In this document: piece after piece, positions 46,759 to 60,430 of the stretch
Layout of the letters: each line of letters opens with the position of its first letter
Numbering within the stretch: position 1 is the stretch's first letter
Source of the DNA: Alisma plantago-aquatica
Lineage: Eukaryota > Streptophyta > Magnoliopsida > Alismatales > Alismataceae
Assembly: GCA_963693085.1 (NCBI GenBank)
Contig: OY856412.1
Span: 1,407,014,694 to 1,407,078,693 of the forward strand
Direction of reading: 5' to 3'
Length of the DNA: 64,000 bases
Position numbers and translations under genes: made by a program
The notes under the pieces: generated by a model
Told to the model about the DNA's origin: nothing
Database searches by the model: none
The model's input: the letters and a program-made list of their open reading frames with translations, nothing else

Positions 46759-49700
46759 TTAACATGATAAATCGAGGTTTACAATCCTCATAAAGTTTGA
46801 GGGGAAATTATGAGCATAAAGGAAACTATCTACTTGGCCCCTACGGGCATAGTTGGCTGCCTCATGGGATGCCAAATTACTCCTACGACTCACATGACTC
46901 AAGCTACAAACTAAGAACAATTGTTGTAAAAAGGAAATGTCTTCAGCAATGACTCCTAGATAATCCCTCCTCAGTTTCTTCTTTATGCATGCTAGTATAA
47001 CCTCCATGGAGTCGGACTCCACCTCCACTTGATCAAACCCCTTCTTTCTTGCCCAAACTAGTGCTGCCCGCACAGCTAGCGCTTCATCCATAGTGACACC
47101 CAAACCAGTGCTCACTTTCTCTCCCGCCACTCCCACCAACCTACCCACATCATCTCTCACCACCCAACCTTTCCCCACCCCCATCCTCTCCACGAGATCC
47201 ATCCACATTTAGTTTAATCCTTCCCCCAGCCAGAGTCAACCACCCTCGCTGCACCCTACTTGATGCCATGTCGCCGTCCTCCATGCCCCTGTGCCGTTGG
47301 TCATTACCAACCTGCTCGGCAACTCCTCCCTCTTGGTGACGCTGCATGTTGTCTGACCTAATCATGGACAAGGCACCTCAGAGCAAATATCCATTGTGAA
47401 CCTCACCGCTTTGGAAAACCCTCAGACACCTTCCCCTCCAAATCACCCACATTGGAGCAACCATAACATTCGCCTCCTATTAGGATGACCTTTCCAGAGC
47501 AACCCTCATTGACAAGGTTATGTCCACATCTTTAATGTCGTCCACCCAATCTTGCACATCTTTAGACGTTTGGTCCCATACTTCTGTGGCATTCAGGCAC
47601 TGGAAAAGCATGTGGGGGTATAGATTCCTTCTCCGTCTTACATAGCATGCATGAGCCGTCTTCTATGCAGTGTCTATCAAATAGACGACCTCTTGTTGCT
47701 AAACCCCCCATGCATATCCTCCATAGGAAGTGGACTGTTTTGGGACTCCAACCGCCTTGCCATATCATTCTCCACAACTTGTCTCCTTGTTGGGAGTTAT
47801 AGTTTCTAGTTTCCTCTTTTTCTACCATCCCCAGCCAATATGATGATCAGACCGAGTACTCCCCATTCTTTGAAGGCCACCACATCCATGTATCATTGGG
47901 GCTCCTGAGACTGAGTTGTATCGAACATATACTCCTAACATAGATGTCTGGGAAACACTCCTTCACTTTGTCCTCATCCCATTTAGTTCCATCCTCCGTC
48001 ATGAGTTCTCTGACTTTGCTGTAGTTCGGGATGTTCTCATGTTTGAAACAAGCAAGCGTGTCATCCTCTCTAGGCAGCCAATTGTCATGCCATATGTTTA
48101 CATCTGTCCCGTCTCCCACTCTCCACTTCGTTCCTTCTTTTAGGAGGGCCTTATCCCCCCATAGACTCCTCCATGTGTAGCTAGGGTCATGTCCCCTCCT
48201 GGCCTCCCAAATAGTCATCCTGGGGAAATATCTAGCTTTTAGCCCTTTAGGCACAAGGGCCTCTGGGTGGTCGGCCATCCGCCAAAGCTGTCTCTCTAAG
48301 AGGGCTTGGTTAAAGATGGTGAAATCTCTAAAGCCAAGTCCCCCCTGCCATTTTGGTTTGCACAATCTGTCCCAGCTCATCCATGAAATTTTCCGCTCTT
48401 TATCCTTCGCTCCCCACCAGAATCTGGCTATTATTCTTTGGATCTCCTCTATGGTACCTGCTGGCAACTGAAAAATGCTCATGACATATGTGGGAATAGC
48501 CTGTGCTACCACTTTGATGAGGACCTCCCTCCCAAGCTTTGACAACAGCTTTTTCGACCAGCCCTGTAGTTTCCTCCATATTTTATCTTTAATGAAGTTG
48601 AACACCTGTTTCTTAGACCTTCCCATTGCTGTGGGGAGTCCTAGGTACCAGGCATGATGATCCACTTCTTTTACGCCCAAGAGACTTCACAGTTGTACAT
48701 GTTTCGCGGCCTCAATCCCTTTACTGAAGACAACCTCTGTCTTAGAGAAATTTATCTTTTGACTGGATGCCTGTTCATACTGGCTGATTATTTCAGCTAT
48801 TTTCAGGCACTCTGCATTGGTTGCTCTAGCAAAAAGAATACTATCATCTGCAAAGAAAAGATGTGAGATACATGGCGCTCCCCTACTCGGCTTTATGCCG
48901 TGTATGAGATTGTCGCGGGCAGCATTGGAAAGCAAAGTAGAGAAAGCTTCAGCGCATAAAATGAAAAGATAAGGGGAGAGGGGGTCACCCTGGCAGAGTC
49001 CGCGTGCAGGCTTTGTGCTTTTGGTATGGTCTCCATTGATGGAAAAGATGTGTTGGATAGTCAAAATGCAATCTTGGACTTTACTTATCCACTTCCTCCC
49101 AAACCCCAATTTCTCCATAACAACAGTCAAGAAGTTCCACTCCACTCTGTCATAGGCTTTGGACATGTCCAACTTCAGAGAAAGACTGTCTTTTTTCTTC
49201 CCCTTGTATCTCTTCATAGAATGGAAAAGTTCATAGGCTATAAGGGCATTGTCCGTGATCATTCTCCCCAGGATAAAGGAACTTTGATTTTCAGACACAA
49301 TGTTATTCATGAGAGGCTTTAATCGGTTTGTCAACACCTTGGAAGCAATCTTATACACCACATTGCAAAGACTAATGGGTCTAAATTCTCCCATAATTTT
49401 TGGCTTTTCAGTCTTCGGGATGAGCACAACTAGAGTATCATTTACAACCTTTATATTATTTTCCCCTTTCCACCATCCTTTAATATAGCTCGCCACATCC
49501 TTCCCCACAATACCCCAATATTTTTGATAAAACATAGCCTTCATACCGTCTGGTCTAGGTGCTTTGTTGGGGTGCATCTGCTCCAACGCTAACCAGATTT
49601 CCTCATCAACGATGTCCCTCTCAAGCTCCTCCGGTTGTGACTCTGAGATCATTTCCCGAAGCCCCTTTGTTGCCTCCTCAAAGCCCCTTAGATCACCAGA

Positions 49701-50902
49701 CTGGAACAACTGTGTAAAGTATCTCAAAATAATGTCCTTGATCTCCCCCTCCTTCAATCTCATAACTCCTTGCCCATCTTCTAATTCATCAATCCGATTT
49801 CTACACATCATGTTTGTTGCTTTTTGATGAAAGTATGCGGTGTTACGGTCTCCCTCTTTTAACTCTTTAACCCGTGCCCAGACAACCAGTATTCCTCATT
49901 CTTTTGTAACCAGAATTGAAACTCCTTTGATTTCTCCTCCACCTTATCAAGGTTATTTTGATCACGGGGAAAAGATTGTAGTCTCTTCAGGTCACTTTCC
50001 AGTTCGTTTATCTTTCTTCGTCTTTCACCAAACTTTTCCGCAGCCCACACTTTAAGGTTATATTTACATCTCGAAAGCTTAGTATTCAAATCATCCCCTC
50101 CTATAGAATCCCATGCCTCCTTGATGATATTTGTGTACCCCTCTTCACCCACCCACATGGGCTCACAGGCAAAATGGCCCTTCTTCCTTTTCCTGCCGTC
50201 CCTGTTGTCCATCTTTAGGATAATAGGTGCATGATCTGACTCATAAATGGGTAGATGGAAAACCTTACAAAAGTTGTAGTTGTTTCTCCATTCTAGGTCA
50301 GGTAGGAATCTATCGAGCCTCTCTTATACCAAAGTTCTTTTGGTCAGCCCCCTTCTCCATGTGAAAGGATTTCCTTCAAAGCCCACATCTATCAGATCGC
50401 AATCGTCTATGACATCTCATAAGTTCTAAATGAACTTTTCATCTTTAGGAGGTCCCCATTTCTTCTCAGTGTTTGACACAATCTCATTAAAATCCCCAAA
50501 GAAAATGACTGGATCCTCTGTCTTGCTGTTTAACCTCCTCATGAGCTCCCATGTTTTGGTTTTGCTTGACTGGTCCGCCCACCCATAGATCCCCACCGCT
50601 CTCCATCTAGTGCCATTGACCTCGTCCTTGACCATAGTGGATACGTGCCTGATCGAGTAGCTGAGTATCTCTACCTTAGTATCCTTCCACCCGAACCCAA
50701 TGCCACCTGCCCTCCCCGTGCTTGATATACACAGTCCCTCAGTAAAACAACATCTCATTTTGACATCTTCTAACTTCCGCTCAGCAATCATAGTTTCCAT
50801 AACAAAAACTATGTTTGGGCGCTCTCTCCAGACCCAGGACCGGAGAGCCTTGCACGTGTCAAGGTCGCCCAATCCCTGACAGTTTCAGCTGAAAATTTTC
50901 AT
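46759..50902 (-). pseudogene. LINE 3 ORF2: endonuclease / reverse transcriptase / RNase H, broken
   Basis: The ATG at 50902 is followed within five codons by a TGA where tryptophan is expected (then NCQGLGD). The endonuclease keeps FGDFNEIVSN (near 50480) and SDHAPI (near 50230). RT (49811-48687) is continuous, with FRPISLCNVVYKIASKVL, LKLDMSKAYDRVEW, QGDPLSPYLF and FFADDSILF all intact. The frame continues through 48680-47847 after one stop, and then through the zinc-finger region (CMLCKTEKES). RNase H is split: KLNVDGS in one frame (about 47215) and EALAVRAALVWARKKGFDQV in another (47208-46759). At least two frameshifts and several stops. Non-functional, though the RT core is well conserved. 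Confidence 0.9.
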
Positions 50903-50945
50903 TGTTCTTCGCGGGATTGGACTCCACCAATATCCGCTACTTGAG

Positions 50946-52711
50946 TCATGATGACCCCTTCACTGTCTGTTGTGCCCTCACTAGTTCTCCTGTATCTTTT
51001 CTCTCCCGCTGCTTATGTTTGCTGTTCGTCGAGGTCCATATCACACACCTCCACGCCTCTGCCCCTTTTCCCTGTTGCTTTCTCCTATACCACCTCCTCT
51101 TCTGGGATACCCAACCTTGCCCCCTGCTCATCTTGTACAGCCATGGATGGTGTTTCTTTTTCCCCCGAATTGGTTTATTACCCTGCTTCATTTTTGTGCC
51201 TGCTTCCTTCTTCCTTTGCACCCGAGTAACCGCTCTCTTTTCTCCCTTACTCAACATCGTGTTGCCTTCTTCTTGCTGGTTTGTTTCATGATGTGCGTTG
51301 TTATCTTGATCAACAGTACCCATTTCCATCTGCCTGGGATGTTCTGTTGTCTCCTGTGCATGCATATTGGACGTCCCACTTCTCCAACGTTGCTCACCTA
51401 TCTACAGTTCGGGCCACACAATGTTGTCTGCTTCTGGCCATTGCTACCGATGGTAGCGTTCCTTGCTTCCTATCATGAACCCCAATTCTCCCTCTAGCTC
51501 GATCGACCCCCCGTCCAGAGCCACCTCATCAATCTGGATTCTACCGTGGAGCGTCATGAGTTCCGCCCTCGAGAAACGGGTCTTTGTCTTCCCCGCTTTT
51601 GGCCCTCGACCACCCTGCTCTGTCATCTACAACGGTTGTTGTTTCGACGATGCTTCTCCCTCCCTTCCTTCCACGCTACCCGCCTCTGGCATCCCACGCT
51701 CGTGGTCAGAAAGACTAGGCTCCCGTCCTCCTCTGAAATTTCCCCCCCTGTCCATATCCCGCTCCCCTATGACGCCACTCCTCCGCCCACCCTCCCGCTG
51801 GTCCTGTGGATCATCCCCTTCACTGAGACACCTCTCCCACTCTCGTTTCCCCTCTGCTACGTTGCTACTATCCCCCTCCTCTTCCTTCCTGCTTGATGTT
51901 CCCATACCCACGCTCGCCTTGAAGGTGAGTTTCCGTCTTACCACCCCTTTACCCCCCTCCTTATCATCCTCCTGTCTCCTTTGCTTCCACGGTGAAGCCC
52001 TCATCCAGACTCCCCATCGATGTTGGTGCTCGCCGTCTTCATCATAGTTTTGACAGTCCCGATCAACGTGTCCGATCTTGCCACACATGAAGCAAAAGGT
52101 TGACAGGTGCTCATACTTGATCTGAACGTCAACGACAGTGCCTCTCTTAACCCTTATTCTCAGCATCCTCTTCAATGGCTTTGTGATGTCCAGAAGCACC
52201 CTGACTCTTAACGAAGAGTCCCATCCCATCCCGTCTCTGTCCGTGAAGAGGACTTCCCCTATTCGACCGACAATCTCCCTGACAGTCGTCTCCGCCCGAT
52301 ACCCCAACAGTACTCCATAGAGGCACACCCAGAAGGGAGACCGATTAATGGTCAGTCTTCCAGGTTGATCCTCCTTCTCCACCTCCTTGAAGAGTAGAAG
52401 ACGGCCATCAAAATTCCACGGGGCACCCTCGACGACCCGTTGCTTGTCCCGCCAATGCGTGAACTGCATCACAAATGCATCACCCTCTAGTTGCTTGAAC
52501 TCCAACGTCTCTCATAGACTCCATGCTTGTGCCAGGGTTCTTTCCATAGCCCTGAAGTTGAAAGTCCGGTTCGTCAGAGCCTCCCCACCAGTGCCAACTC
52601 AGTGTGGTCCTCCTCTTCATCTTCGCTGCCAATCGGTTGGACATCGATTGGTTCCTCTTCCTCCTCCGTAAGCCTAAGCCCCATATATCGCTCTGCCATT
52701 TCCGTTGCCAT
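50946..52711 (-). pseudogene. LINE 3 ORF1: DUF4283 plus CCHC RNA-binding protein, broken
   Basis: ATG at 52711 opens an acidic N-terminus (LRLTEEEEEPIDVQPIGSED). A frameshift follows near 52590 and a TGA near 52508. The frame from 52505 carries DUF4283 (FVMQFTHWRDKQRVVEGAPW, FDGRLLLFKEVEKEDQPG) and a complete CCHC knuckle CFMCGKIGHVDRDC near 52080. It continues in the same frame to 50946, broken by TAG at 51627-51629, 51444-51446 and about 51402. The tail is basic and low in complexity. It ends 43 bases before the ORF2 ATG. Confidence 0.85.
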
Positions 52712-52872
52712 ACCAGAGACGAGACCCAAAGCACTAACCGTCACGCTTGAACCTGCAAGGGAGAGCCCTAATCTAAGGGAGGTGGACGTCTACGCCTGAA
52801 ACCTAATCGCCAGAGCGACAGTCCAGGGAGACAGGTTGAAGTCATTGTGTCCTACACATGGATAGCTAGTTG

Positions 52873-55800
52873 GCTCCAAGTTTAGTTGTTTATTTGGCAG
52901 GAAGTTGTTGTCCACTCTAAAAGGGTGGATAAATGGATGTTTCCAGCTTTTGGCATCAATGATGACCACAAACTAATACAATTTCTTCAAATTTTATAAA
53001 TAAAGGACACCTCCTATTTTGTGTTCATTATTATATTTATTCTGTACATAATTAGAGTTCCTAACACTTTAACAAACCAACTATTCTAGTTGGTTGATGT
53101 ACATAAGCTCAAAGATTCACAAAAAACACAAGCTTGAAGATTACATATAGTAGAAAACACAAACTGGGTACATTTATTTGGAGATTGTTTAACAATGTTA
53201 TGTACAATAAACATAATCAATCAATTTATAGTAGCACAACATTTTTTAAATAAAGATCTACAGACAGGTGTTGTGGAGAGCTCGTTACAAAACTAACTCC
53301 TACATCAAGCTCTCATAAATAGGCTAACTAAAAACCTTTTCTATATACTTTTGTTTGATGGTGTCTCATCTAATTCCCTTGGATGTTGCTTCTTGGTTTT
53401 GGGTTTAGATCATTGTGTTGGACTTCACTGAGACCTTCATCCTTGATCACCTTGCTATTGTCTTTGATGTCCTATGTACTTCTCTCTGTACCAAGAGCTA
53501 GAAGGACTGGTAATGGCATCTCAGTGTCATTTTTTTATTTTCTTTGTAATGGTTGCGTTATTATTTTGCCTCTATATTGGCATGATTCTTAGGTGTGCCT
53601 AGTTACAATTTAACACCATATATATCAACATGTGCACTCGCATGCATTTCTTTATGAAATTCAAGTTATTTTAATTATGTTTGCATCCATCAGTGTACCG
53701 TACCCATCTTGGTAATAATGGGTAATTACATCTATGATGGCAACCTATTATAGATCCTTTGATGGAAGAAATCAAAGTACTCAGAACACAGTTAAGCCTA
53801 CATTCTCTCCCACCCTCACCTCACACAACAAAAAAGTAACACACATGGAACCTCAATATCCTATAGAGATATATCAAAATCTTATAAAATGCATAACCAG
53901 ATATTCTGACCCTAGATAGATATACTTACCAACCATATTGAGACAAATGAGACACATTTGACTATAATAATTTCAACATAAGAAAATGACATATATATTT
54001 CATAAGTAAAAGAAGTGAATATACTTGGAAAACAACAATGTAATACTTGTTAACACATCTGCATAATAGGATTTTTCTCTTATTGTCGAAGTAGATGACA
54101 TTAGAAGAAGTCACATGCCACAATCAGTTCACAACATGATGTTGCTATTATTGATGAAGGGCAAGATATAGACCACCCCAATGACACAACTGAAATGTGT
54201 CGTCAGGAAAACCAACATGGAGAGAAGTTCCACAAATTTACACTTGATAACTGAAGGGAGATTAATCCAACAACTTAAAGAGTAGAAGTGGCTATTTATG
54301 AAGAATGAAAAATATATCTGATGGTAGAATTTGACAGAGCACATCAAGAAAATATTATTTTTATAATATAAAAGATTAATGGTCTTCCTGTTGGTGACCA
54401 TACAATGGTCATTTATGGTCATTTGAGAACCCCCTAATTTTTTTTAATGTTGTTAATACCAAGAGAATCATAAACCACTTGCTTGTGTGAAAATTGACCA
54501 CTAATCCATAAGCAAACGACCCTATACTAAACTATTACTTCACATGTAGTGTTTTATGGATCACATTCAATTAGAGCAAATATTACAAGCTAAATTCTGC
54601 TAAGGAAACTAATACATGTAGGGTTAAGGATATAGTGGTTTATCCAAGAAAATTGAGTGTGCATTCAGTAACTAAAAATATTCTTCACAAAATTGGTTTT
54701 AGTATCTTTCCTACGTCAATGAACAAAACATGTGTTCCTCTTTATTTTTGTTCACTCAATTCTCTCTAGTCAAGCATATACTACAAGATACAAATTTTTC
54801 TTTATTTTTGTTCCATTTCTTCAGCCTAAGAAACTAATCTACTAGAATGATAATATGCCCAATTAATTTTGAGGAAATGACTGGAATATGGTCTGAAAAG
54901 AGAGAATTATTGTTCAAGGTTATCTACTGAATAACTCCATACAAGTTAAGATTCAAATGAAATTGTTTTTAAAATTGCATTAATATTTCTCTATGAAGTA
55001 TTAGTAGGTTTAGTAAGTGGCTGGTAATCTTCTTCCCTAATCAAGATTTGAAAGTTTACTACCATAGAACTAGCAGGGAGCTATCTAGAACTACAATTCC
55101 CCTCTTAATCAGTATATTATGTACTTATCCAGAGTCAATTACCATATGACAAAATATACTTATTGATGATGCCATAATGTAACCCACAAGAGGAATCAAG
55201 GAAACTATATCTAATTAGCAATGAATCAAAGATGTTTAAATAAAGTGAGTGGGGAAGAGGTAGATGTAAGTAACTTGGGTAACACTACCATACAACATCA
55301 GAATTCAATACCTCTTCATGGGAGTACAACCTAAATGGGAGGATGATTGGAAAACAAAGGTCCACGTAAGCAAAAAACATAATTCCTTACATCTTAAAGG
55401 GAACATGATCTCGATGATAATAGAGACAACATTCACAAGATGCAATACTAATATCTAGAGGTAAAAAAATGTCATCCAAAACATGATGATATATTAGAAA
55501 ACAAACTAGGACAGTAACTAAGGATTAGACTGTGCAAGTACAATGGTGCGGAGAGAGTTTAGTCTTAAACATGAAAGAACCAACAACAACATCACTAACT
55601 TTTAGGTGTCTTCCTTCCACCACAAGTCTAAAATTCTACTAGTTACTAGAAGAATGTTAGTTGCATTTTTCTATAACATTAGCAAGTTGAAATCAAACAT
55701 GTTTGTTATTGTGTCTGTCATCTCAAAAGTAGAATTCAATAAAACATTAATCATAAGCCAAAACCATCCATTGAGAAACATACAATTGGGAGGATACTCA

Positions 55801-55925
55801 CTGGTGGCAGCTATGATGGTGCCCCAAACATCCCCAATCTCAAGCAGGACTTGTGTTTTCTGCTTGTGTAACACATCATTGTCTGGCATTAGGATTGTTG
55901 ATTTCCAAAGGCAAGTGAGTTTTAA
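52873..55925. other. Uncharacterised AT-rich stretch
   Basis: No frame over about 110 codons and no terminal repeats or known motif. The sequence just right of LINE 3 (GTCCACTCTAAAAGGGTGG) echoes the left side (GTCCACTCTATTTTG near 46611), compatible with a shared CACTA-like element. The rest could not be assigned. Confidence 0.4.
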
Positions 55926-56890
55926 ATAATAATCTCAACTCATCAATCACCCATAAGTATACATGATAAATTATAGTCGAGACCAAACCACAAGGATCTA
56001 GGTTAGAGAGGCGCAAAAATTGTTAAATTCAACAATCTAAGTCGGATTACAAAGTTGAGTTTTGATTAAGATTAGTTAACTAGCAAAATCAAGAACCAAT
56101 CTAAAATGATTAAGATCAAATTTAGGAGATATTAGACATAATATTTCACTTCCATACCATTACATCATGTGCAACTTACGAAATTAAACATGTTAGTTAA
56201 CCTGCAAAGGAGGTTGCCATCATCACACACCTCCCAGTGACATGAGATGGTTCTCATCCTCACATAACACTCCCCTATCTAAGTTCAGAGTCGAATGCAA
56301 CATTGAATCCTCAACATTCCCAAGACACTCCCGTGGAAAAGAGTTCGTTGCCAAGATATCTACTCCACACTCCCTTATACATCCTCTTGAATTGTATAAA
56401 GAAGCATATAACATGCATATTTGATGGCAAGTCAAGCTTAGAAGCAATTAACCACTATAAAAACTCTTGGAGAAGTAATTTAACTAAAATTAGATATATA
56501 TTATGAGTTCAAATGAGTAATAGCATGGGTGATACTCTCCTATGCCTAAGAAAAAGAGTTTTACTCACACATTATGCAGAAACACAAGAACAAATCACAA
56601 TTTTAAGAATTTTCCATGATTAGAGAGAATGCTAAGAGAAACCAAAGAGTGAAGTGGAAGGAGTAAAAATCCAGCTTGAAGATGAAGTTCCACCCTTACA
56701 ACTGCTCAAACTTAGACTTTTTTCTCTCCCGAGAAGCTTTGTCGAAGTAGAGAAGCTCTATTGCACCCTTGGATAAGAAAAGGACAAGAAAATGATGAAG
56801 AATGGAGGTTGTAAGGAGTGGGATCCCAGAGGGGAACCACTCCCTACTAGAAATAAAAAGGCAACATCCCTTGAACCAAACACTACATAA
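55926..56890 (+). repeat. Gypsy (Tat/Athila-type) LTR-like segment
   Basis: CATAAGTATACATGATAAAT followed by GTCGAGACCAAACCACAAGG and AAAATTGTTAAATTCAAC resembles the LTR start region of plant Tat/Athila elements. No polyprotein is present. The boundaries are approximate. Confidence 0.35.
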
Positions 56891-56899
56891 TTTTTTTGC

Positions 56900-59800
56900 T
56901 AAAGGGATGTAGACCAATTCATTCAATATGTATGTATCATTACACAATAAGTAGCAGTAAAAAAGATCATTATCTAACAATTTACAAAGCTTGATAACAT
57001 AGTACATCACTTCACCGCACATGGGTGTCCAAAAGGAAAATTAAACATATAAGCCAAAGATCAAGCCGAGGGTCATCTAACCACCTCTTCAAGTCTCCCA
57101 AAAGCTCAACTACAAGGTTGATATCGAAGTTCACCTCTCCTTGATCTAACCTGGGGTTGGAATCATACCCCACAAAAGAAGAAAAGAAAAACATCAGCAA
57201 AAAGCTGGTATGTGTATACTAAAGGAAACTTTGAGCAATATAAGTATTGAGGACAACAAGAGTAAATGCTTCCCATGCAAGAGGTAAGGACTACCCACAC
57301 AGGCATAAAAGATAAGATTCATCATCATCATAAAAGAAGATACTTTCCATAATTAAAATAATAAAGTAGTGCCACATAAGCACATGTCATAACCATCATC
57401 CGTCATGCATGTGAGATAAGCATAACACTAGAACATTATAAAAGATAAAGGTAAACAAGAATCACACATCTTGAACTTGGTAAGACATGGGCTAAGTATC
57501 ACACATCCTGCCCTGGTATGGGGAATCATGCATCCACCACCCAAACATATATAACATGGTCTAGGAATCACACATCATGCCCTGGCATGGGGAATCACAC
57601 ATCCACCATCCAAAACATCTCACTATTGCCATAAATCACAATGAGACAAAACCAATGCAATTATACTCTCTAGGGCTACTGAATTGCATAGGAGGTAAAT
57701 GTAGAGGCAAGTACAAGGTAGGATTAGAAATTATACAATGTCACCATATCACACAATGGACAACTCATGCATCCACAAATAAACATCCACATCACAGTGG
57801 GCAGATACCATCAACAAGTCTATCATGCACCATAGCATAAAATAAGATATCAAGAGAATATCCATGTCCATAACAATTAAGATAGTTCACATGAACCATG
57901 ATATCAAGAGAATAGACATATTGTGTAGGCCAAATTCAAGAGGATGAAAAGATAGGTGAATTTCTCAATATAGAGGAATAGGGGATACAACATACCTTAA
58001 TATCAGAGTCTAAAGTCCAAAGCACTTCTAGATCCAAGTCTAAGTCACCAAAGAGCCCATTAAACACATATACAGATTTTATGTCAATTTGATACATGTT
58101 AACCAAACCCAAAAACCACATTTTTATCATTATGTGAATTTGGTTATGAAATCCATGCCACATTATAGACTAGGTTATTAGGACTCCAAAACATATTTTA
58201 TTATATTTTCTAACTTATAGATAATTAGTTATGATTTTTACAAGTTAATTCATCATTAATTAAATCCATTGAAAACACATGTTCTTAATATTTAGTTTTA
58301 GTTAGCAAAACATATACCATTAGTTAGATCTTATTTTTTTTATTCTAACGAATATTTTTCCATATTTTTTTGATCATCCATTAATTAGTTATTAATTTTC
58401 AATCACCAGCCAATCAGATAATTACATATCAGTGAACCGATTTGCAAAAGAGGAGAGAGGGAGAGGCCTAGCTAGCTTAGGTCGGCCACTCAAAGCCGCC
58501 CAAGTTAGTTGGAACTCATCCATCTCAACCAAAACTCATGCAAGCAAAAGAAAGGAAATGGGGCAAAAAGACCAATATACCCCTAAACGAAAGTCAAAAA
58601 GTGAGGAGATCGGAGGGGTAAGAGAGGGAGATCACAACTGGGCATCTTGACCTCCTGCAGCCTCGCGCCATGGCGTTGAGCATCTCTAGGTATGAAGCCA
58701 CAGAGAGTAGGATCGTCCAAAAGGCCATGATCTCAAATCCTCTAGCTTTGCCAAAGCATCATGAAGGCGGGGAACCAAGAAGATCTGTACACGCTAAGAG
58801 AACACCATGACTGGTTCTACTGTGAGCAAAACACAAACCGCAACACTACAACAAATTGCGATGATCTTAGGGAGACCACAAGGGGCCGAAAAAGAAGCTA
58901 TGAAAACAAAGAAAAGACACGACCGAAGCTAACCAAGCTAGAACAAGGTCAAACACATGAAGGGAGCAAGCAGGAAGCTCGTCGGAAGTGACCAAAATCC
59001 AAACTAAAACTGCGCTTGTTGACCGGGAGGTAGGGCGAATCACATACCAAAGTGCAAGAAGGGAAAGGCAGAGGGAGGTCCAGGGTTGCTTATCGGTGGG
59101 TCAATTGGGCTAAAGGCAATAGAGAAGGCCATAGTTCCATCGAGATTGTCAGAGAAGACACTGAACATGCCTGACTACCACATGCGTTGCCTGGTCTAAT
59201 TGAGACTAGAGGAGAAGAGGAGAAGGGCTAAGGATAGTTTCTGGGCTTCCGCATGGGAAGAAGGGGTAGGGTACAAGCATTTGCAAAAAATGGTGGAGAG
59301 GGCAGATTTAGAGGTTTCTTATCTATAGGGTTTTTTGGGTCAATCTAGGGATCGATACGTACAGAATTTGACAAGGAGTCCAATGGAGGAAAAAAAGTGA
59401 AGAACGACCGAGAAGCGAGGAAGATAGAAGGAAAAAGAAACTCAACTTTTACTGTACAAGGCGGGTCTCTCTCCTACTCAAGGTAGGATACGACACCCCA
59501 ATCGTTAGATCAAAAATTCAGTGGCTCAGATCGTGCGTTTAATTAGAATAGGAAACCAATGTGTGACAAAATCGATATAATTCAATATTGTGACATTGAA
59601 ATAATTTCCTTTTTATATTTCTTCATTTTAAGGTCCAAACACTATCAAAATTAAGTACAATTTTGCACAGATGCTAATTAAGGCATGTAGATTCTGATTA
59701 TGCATTTAGTTTTGCTTTTTGGAAACTTTTAATGGGTTAAATAAATCAAATCTTATTTTCTCTTTCCTCCTCCATTAATGGCTTTAGGATTATCCAAATT

Positions 59801-60430
59801 TGATGAAACTTGACCCACAAGTCATATTTAATGTGTTCGATACAAATTTGCATCAATATTACATGTTGGAGTTGTTTGAGCCTTTATTTAACATTTAAAG
59901 GTTCTACACACTTTCACTCTCATGATTTCACTTTTTAAGCAAACTTTCTCCAAATTGGATGAAAATTCACCCAAAGGGTATATTTATTATGTAGATTACG
60001 AATCTAAGATTATTTTCCTCTTTTGGAGTCATTTCTTATTTTATTTGATATTTTGGGGAAAACACACATCTTCTTTTCCAATTTGAATTAAATGAGTTAT
60101 TATTATGTGAATAATGTGAAACTTGATTCCCAAGGCAATTGGGACCCAAAGAACACAATTTTTAACTTAGATTTTACTTTTGGGATTTATTTTTATGAGT
60201 TATGTCATATGGACCATTAGTGGCCCAATAATCCAATATTCAACCAATTATATTCTTATTATCTCCATATGTGTCATATATGATTATTAAACATGATTTG
60301 TTATGTTACACTTCTTGTTACACATTTTAGATTTCGTTATTGGTTTAATTACATGTATTAGCTTATCCTTGTTTGGCTAAGTAAAAAGGGTCAAACTACT
60401 AAGGCAGGGTTCTAGTTCTGGTATGTTACA
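56900..60430 (-). repeat. Chromovirus-type LTR
   Basis: On the minus strand begins TGTAACATACCAGAACTAG (60430), as chromovirus LTRs do. It has an AT-rich U3, a GC-richer pyrimidine-laden central part (59500-58430) and then a long transcribed-type region with GAGGAATAAGTG-like and CATCAGC motifs toward 57000. The 3' end is placed only roughly. No primer site or gag was recognised beyond it. Confidence 0.45.
57485..57621. repeat. Two-copy 69-bp tandem repeat
   Basis: ACATGGGCTAAGTATCACAC... at 57485 and ACATGGTCTAGGAATCACAC... at 57554 align over about 67 bases. They share CATGGGGAATCA and CATCCACCA. The repeat lies in the transcribed-type part of the LTR. Confidence 0.8.

Larger units (their letters stand above)
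46708..52856 (-). mobile_element. L1-type LINE 3 (full length, degenerate)
   Basis: A 6.15-kb minus-strand LINE flanked by a perfect 16-bp repeat acatggatagctagtt (46692-46707 and 52857-52872). It has a short A-rich 3' tail (at 46708-46714) and a 5' leader of about 145 bases before the ORF1 ATG. Domain order is DUF4283 and CCHC in ORF1, then endonuclease, RT, zinc-finger and RNase H in ORF2. It belongs to the same family as LINE 1. Both ORFs are broken by stops and frameshifts. Confidence 0.93.

Noticed and set aside
51463..52047. 194-codon plus-strand open frame
   Set aside because: Antisense to the charged tail of LINE 3 ORF1. The open frame is a composition effect.
54120..54560. GTAGTG at about 54547 as the right end of the CACTA candidate
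   Set aside because: The inverted repeat is too short, the flanking triplet does not match, and the missing LTR sequence does not resume after it.
57485..57621. CRISPR-like repeat
   Set aside because: Only two adjacent 69-bp copies without spacers, in a plant genome. This is a tandem duplication.
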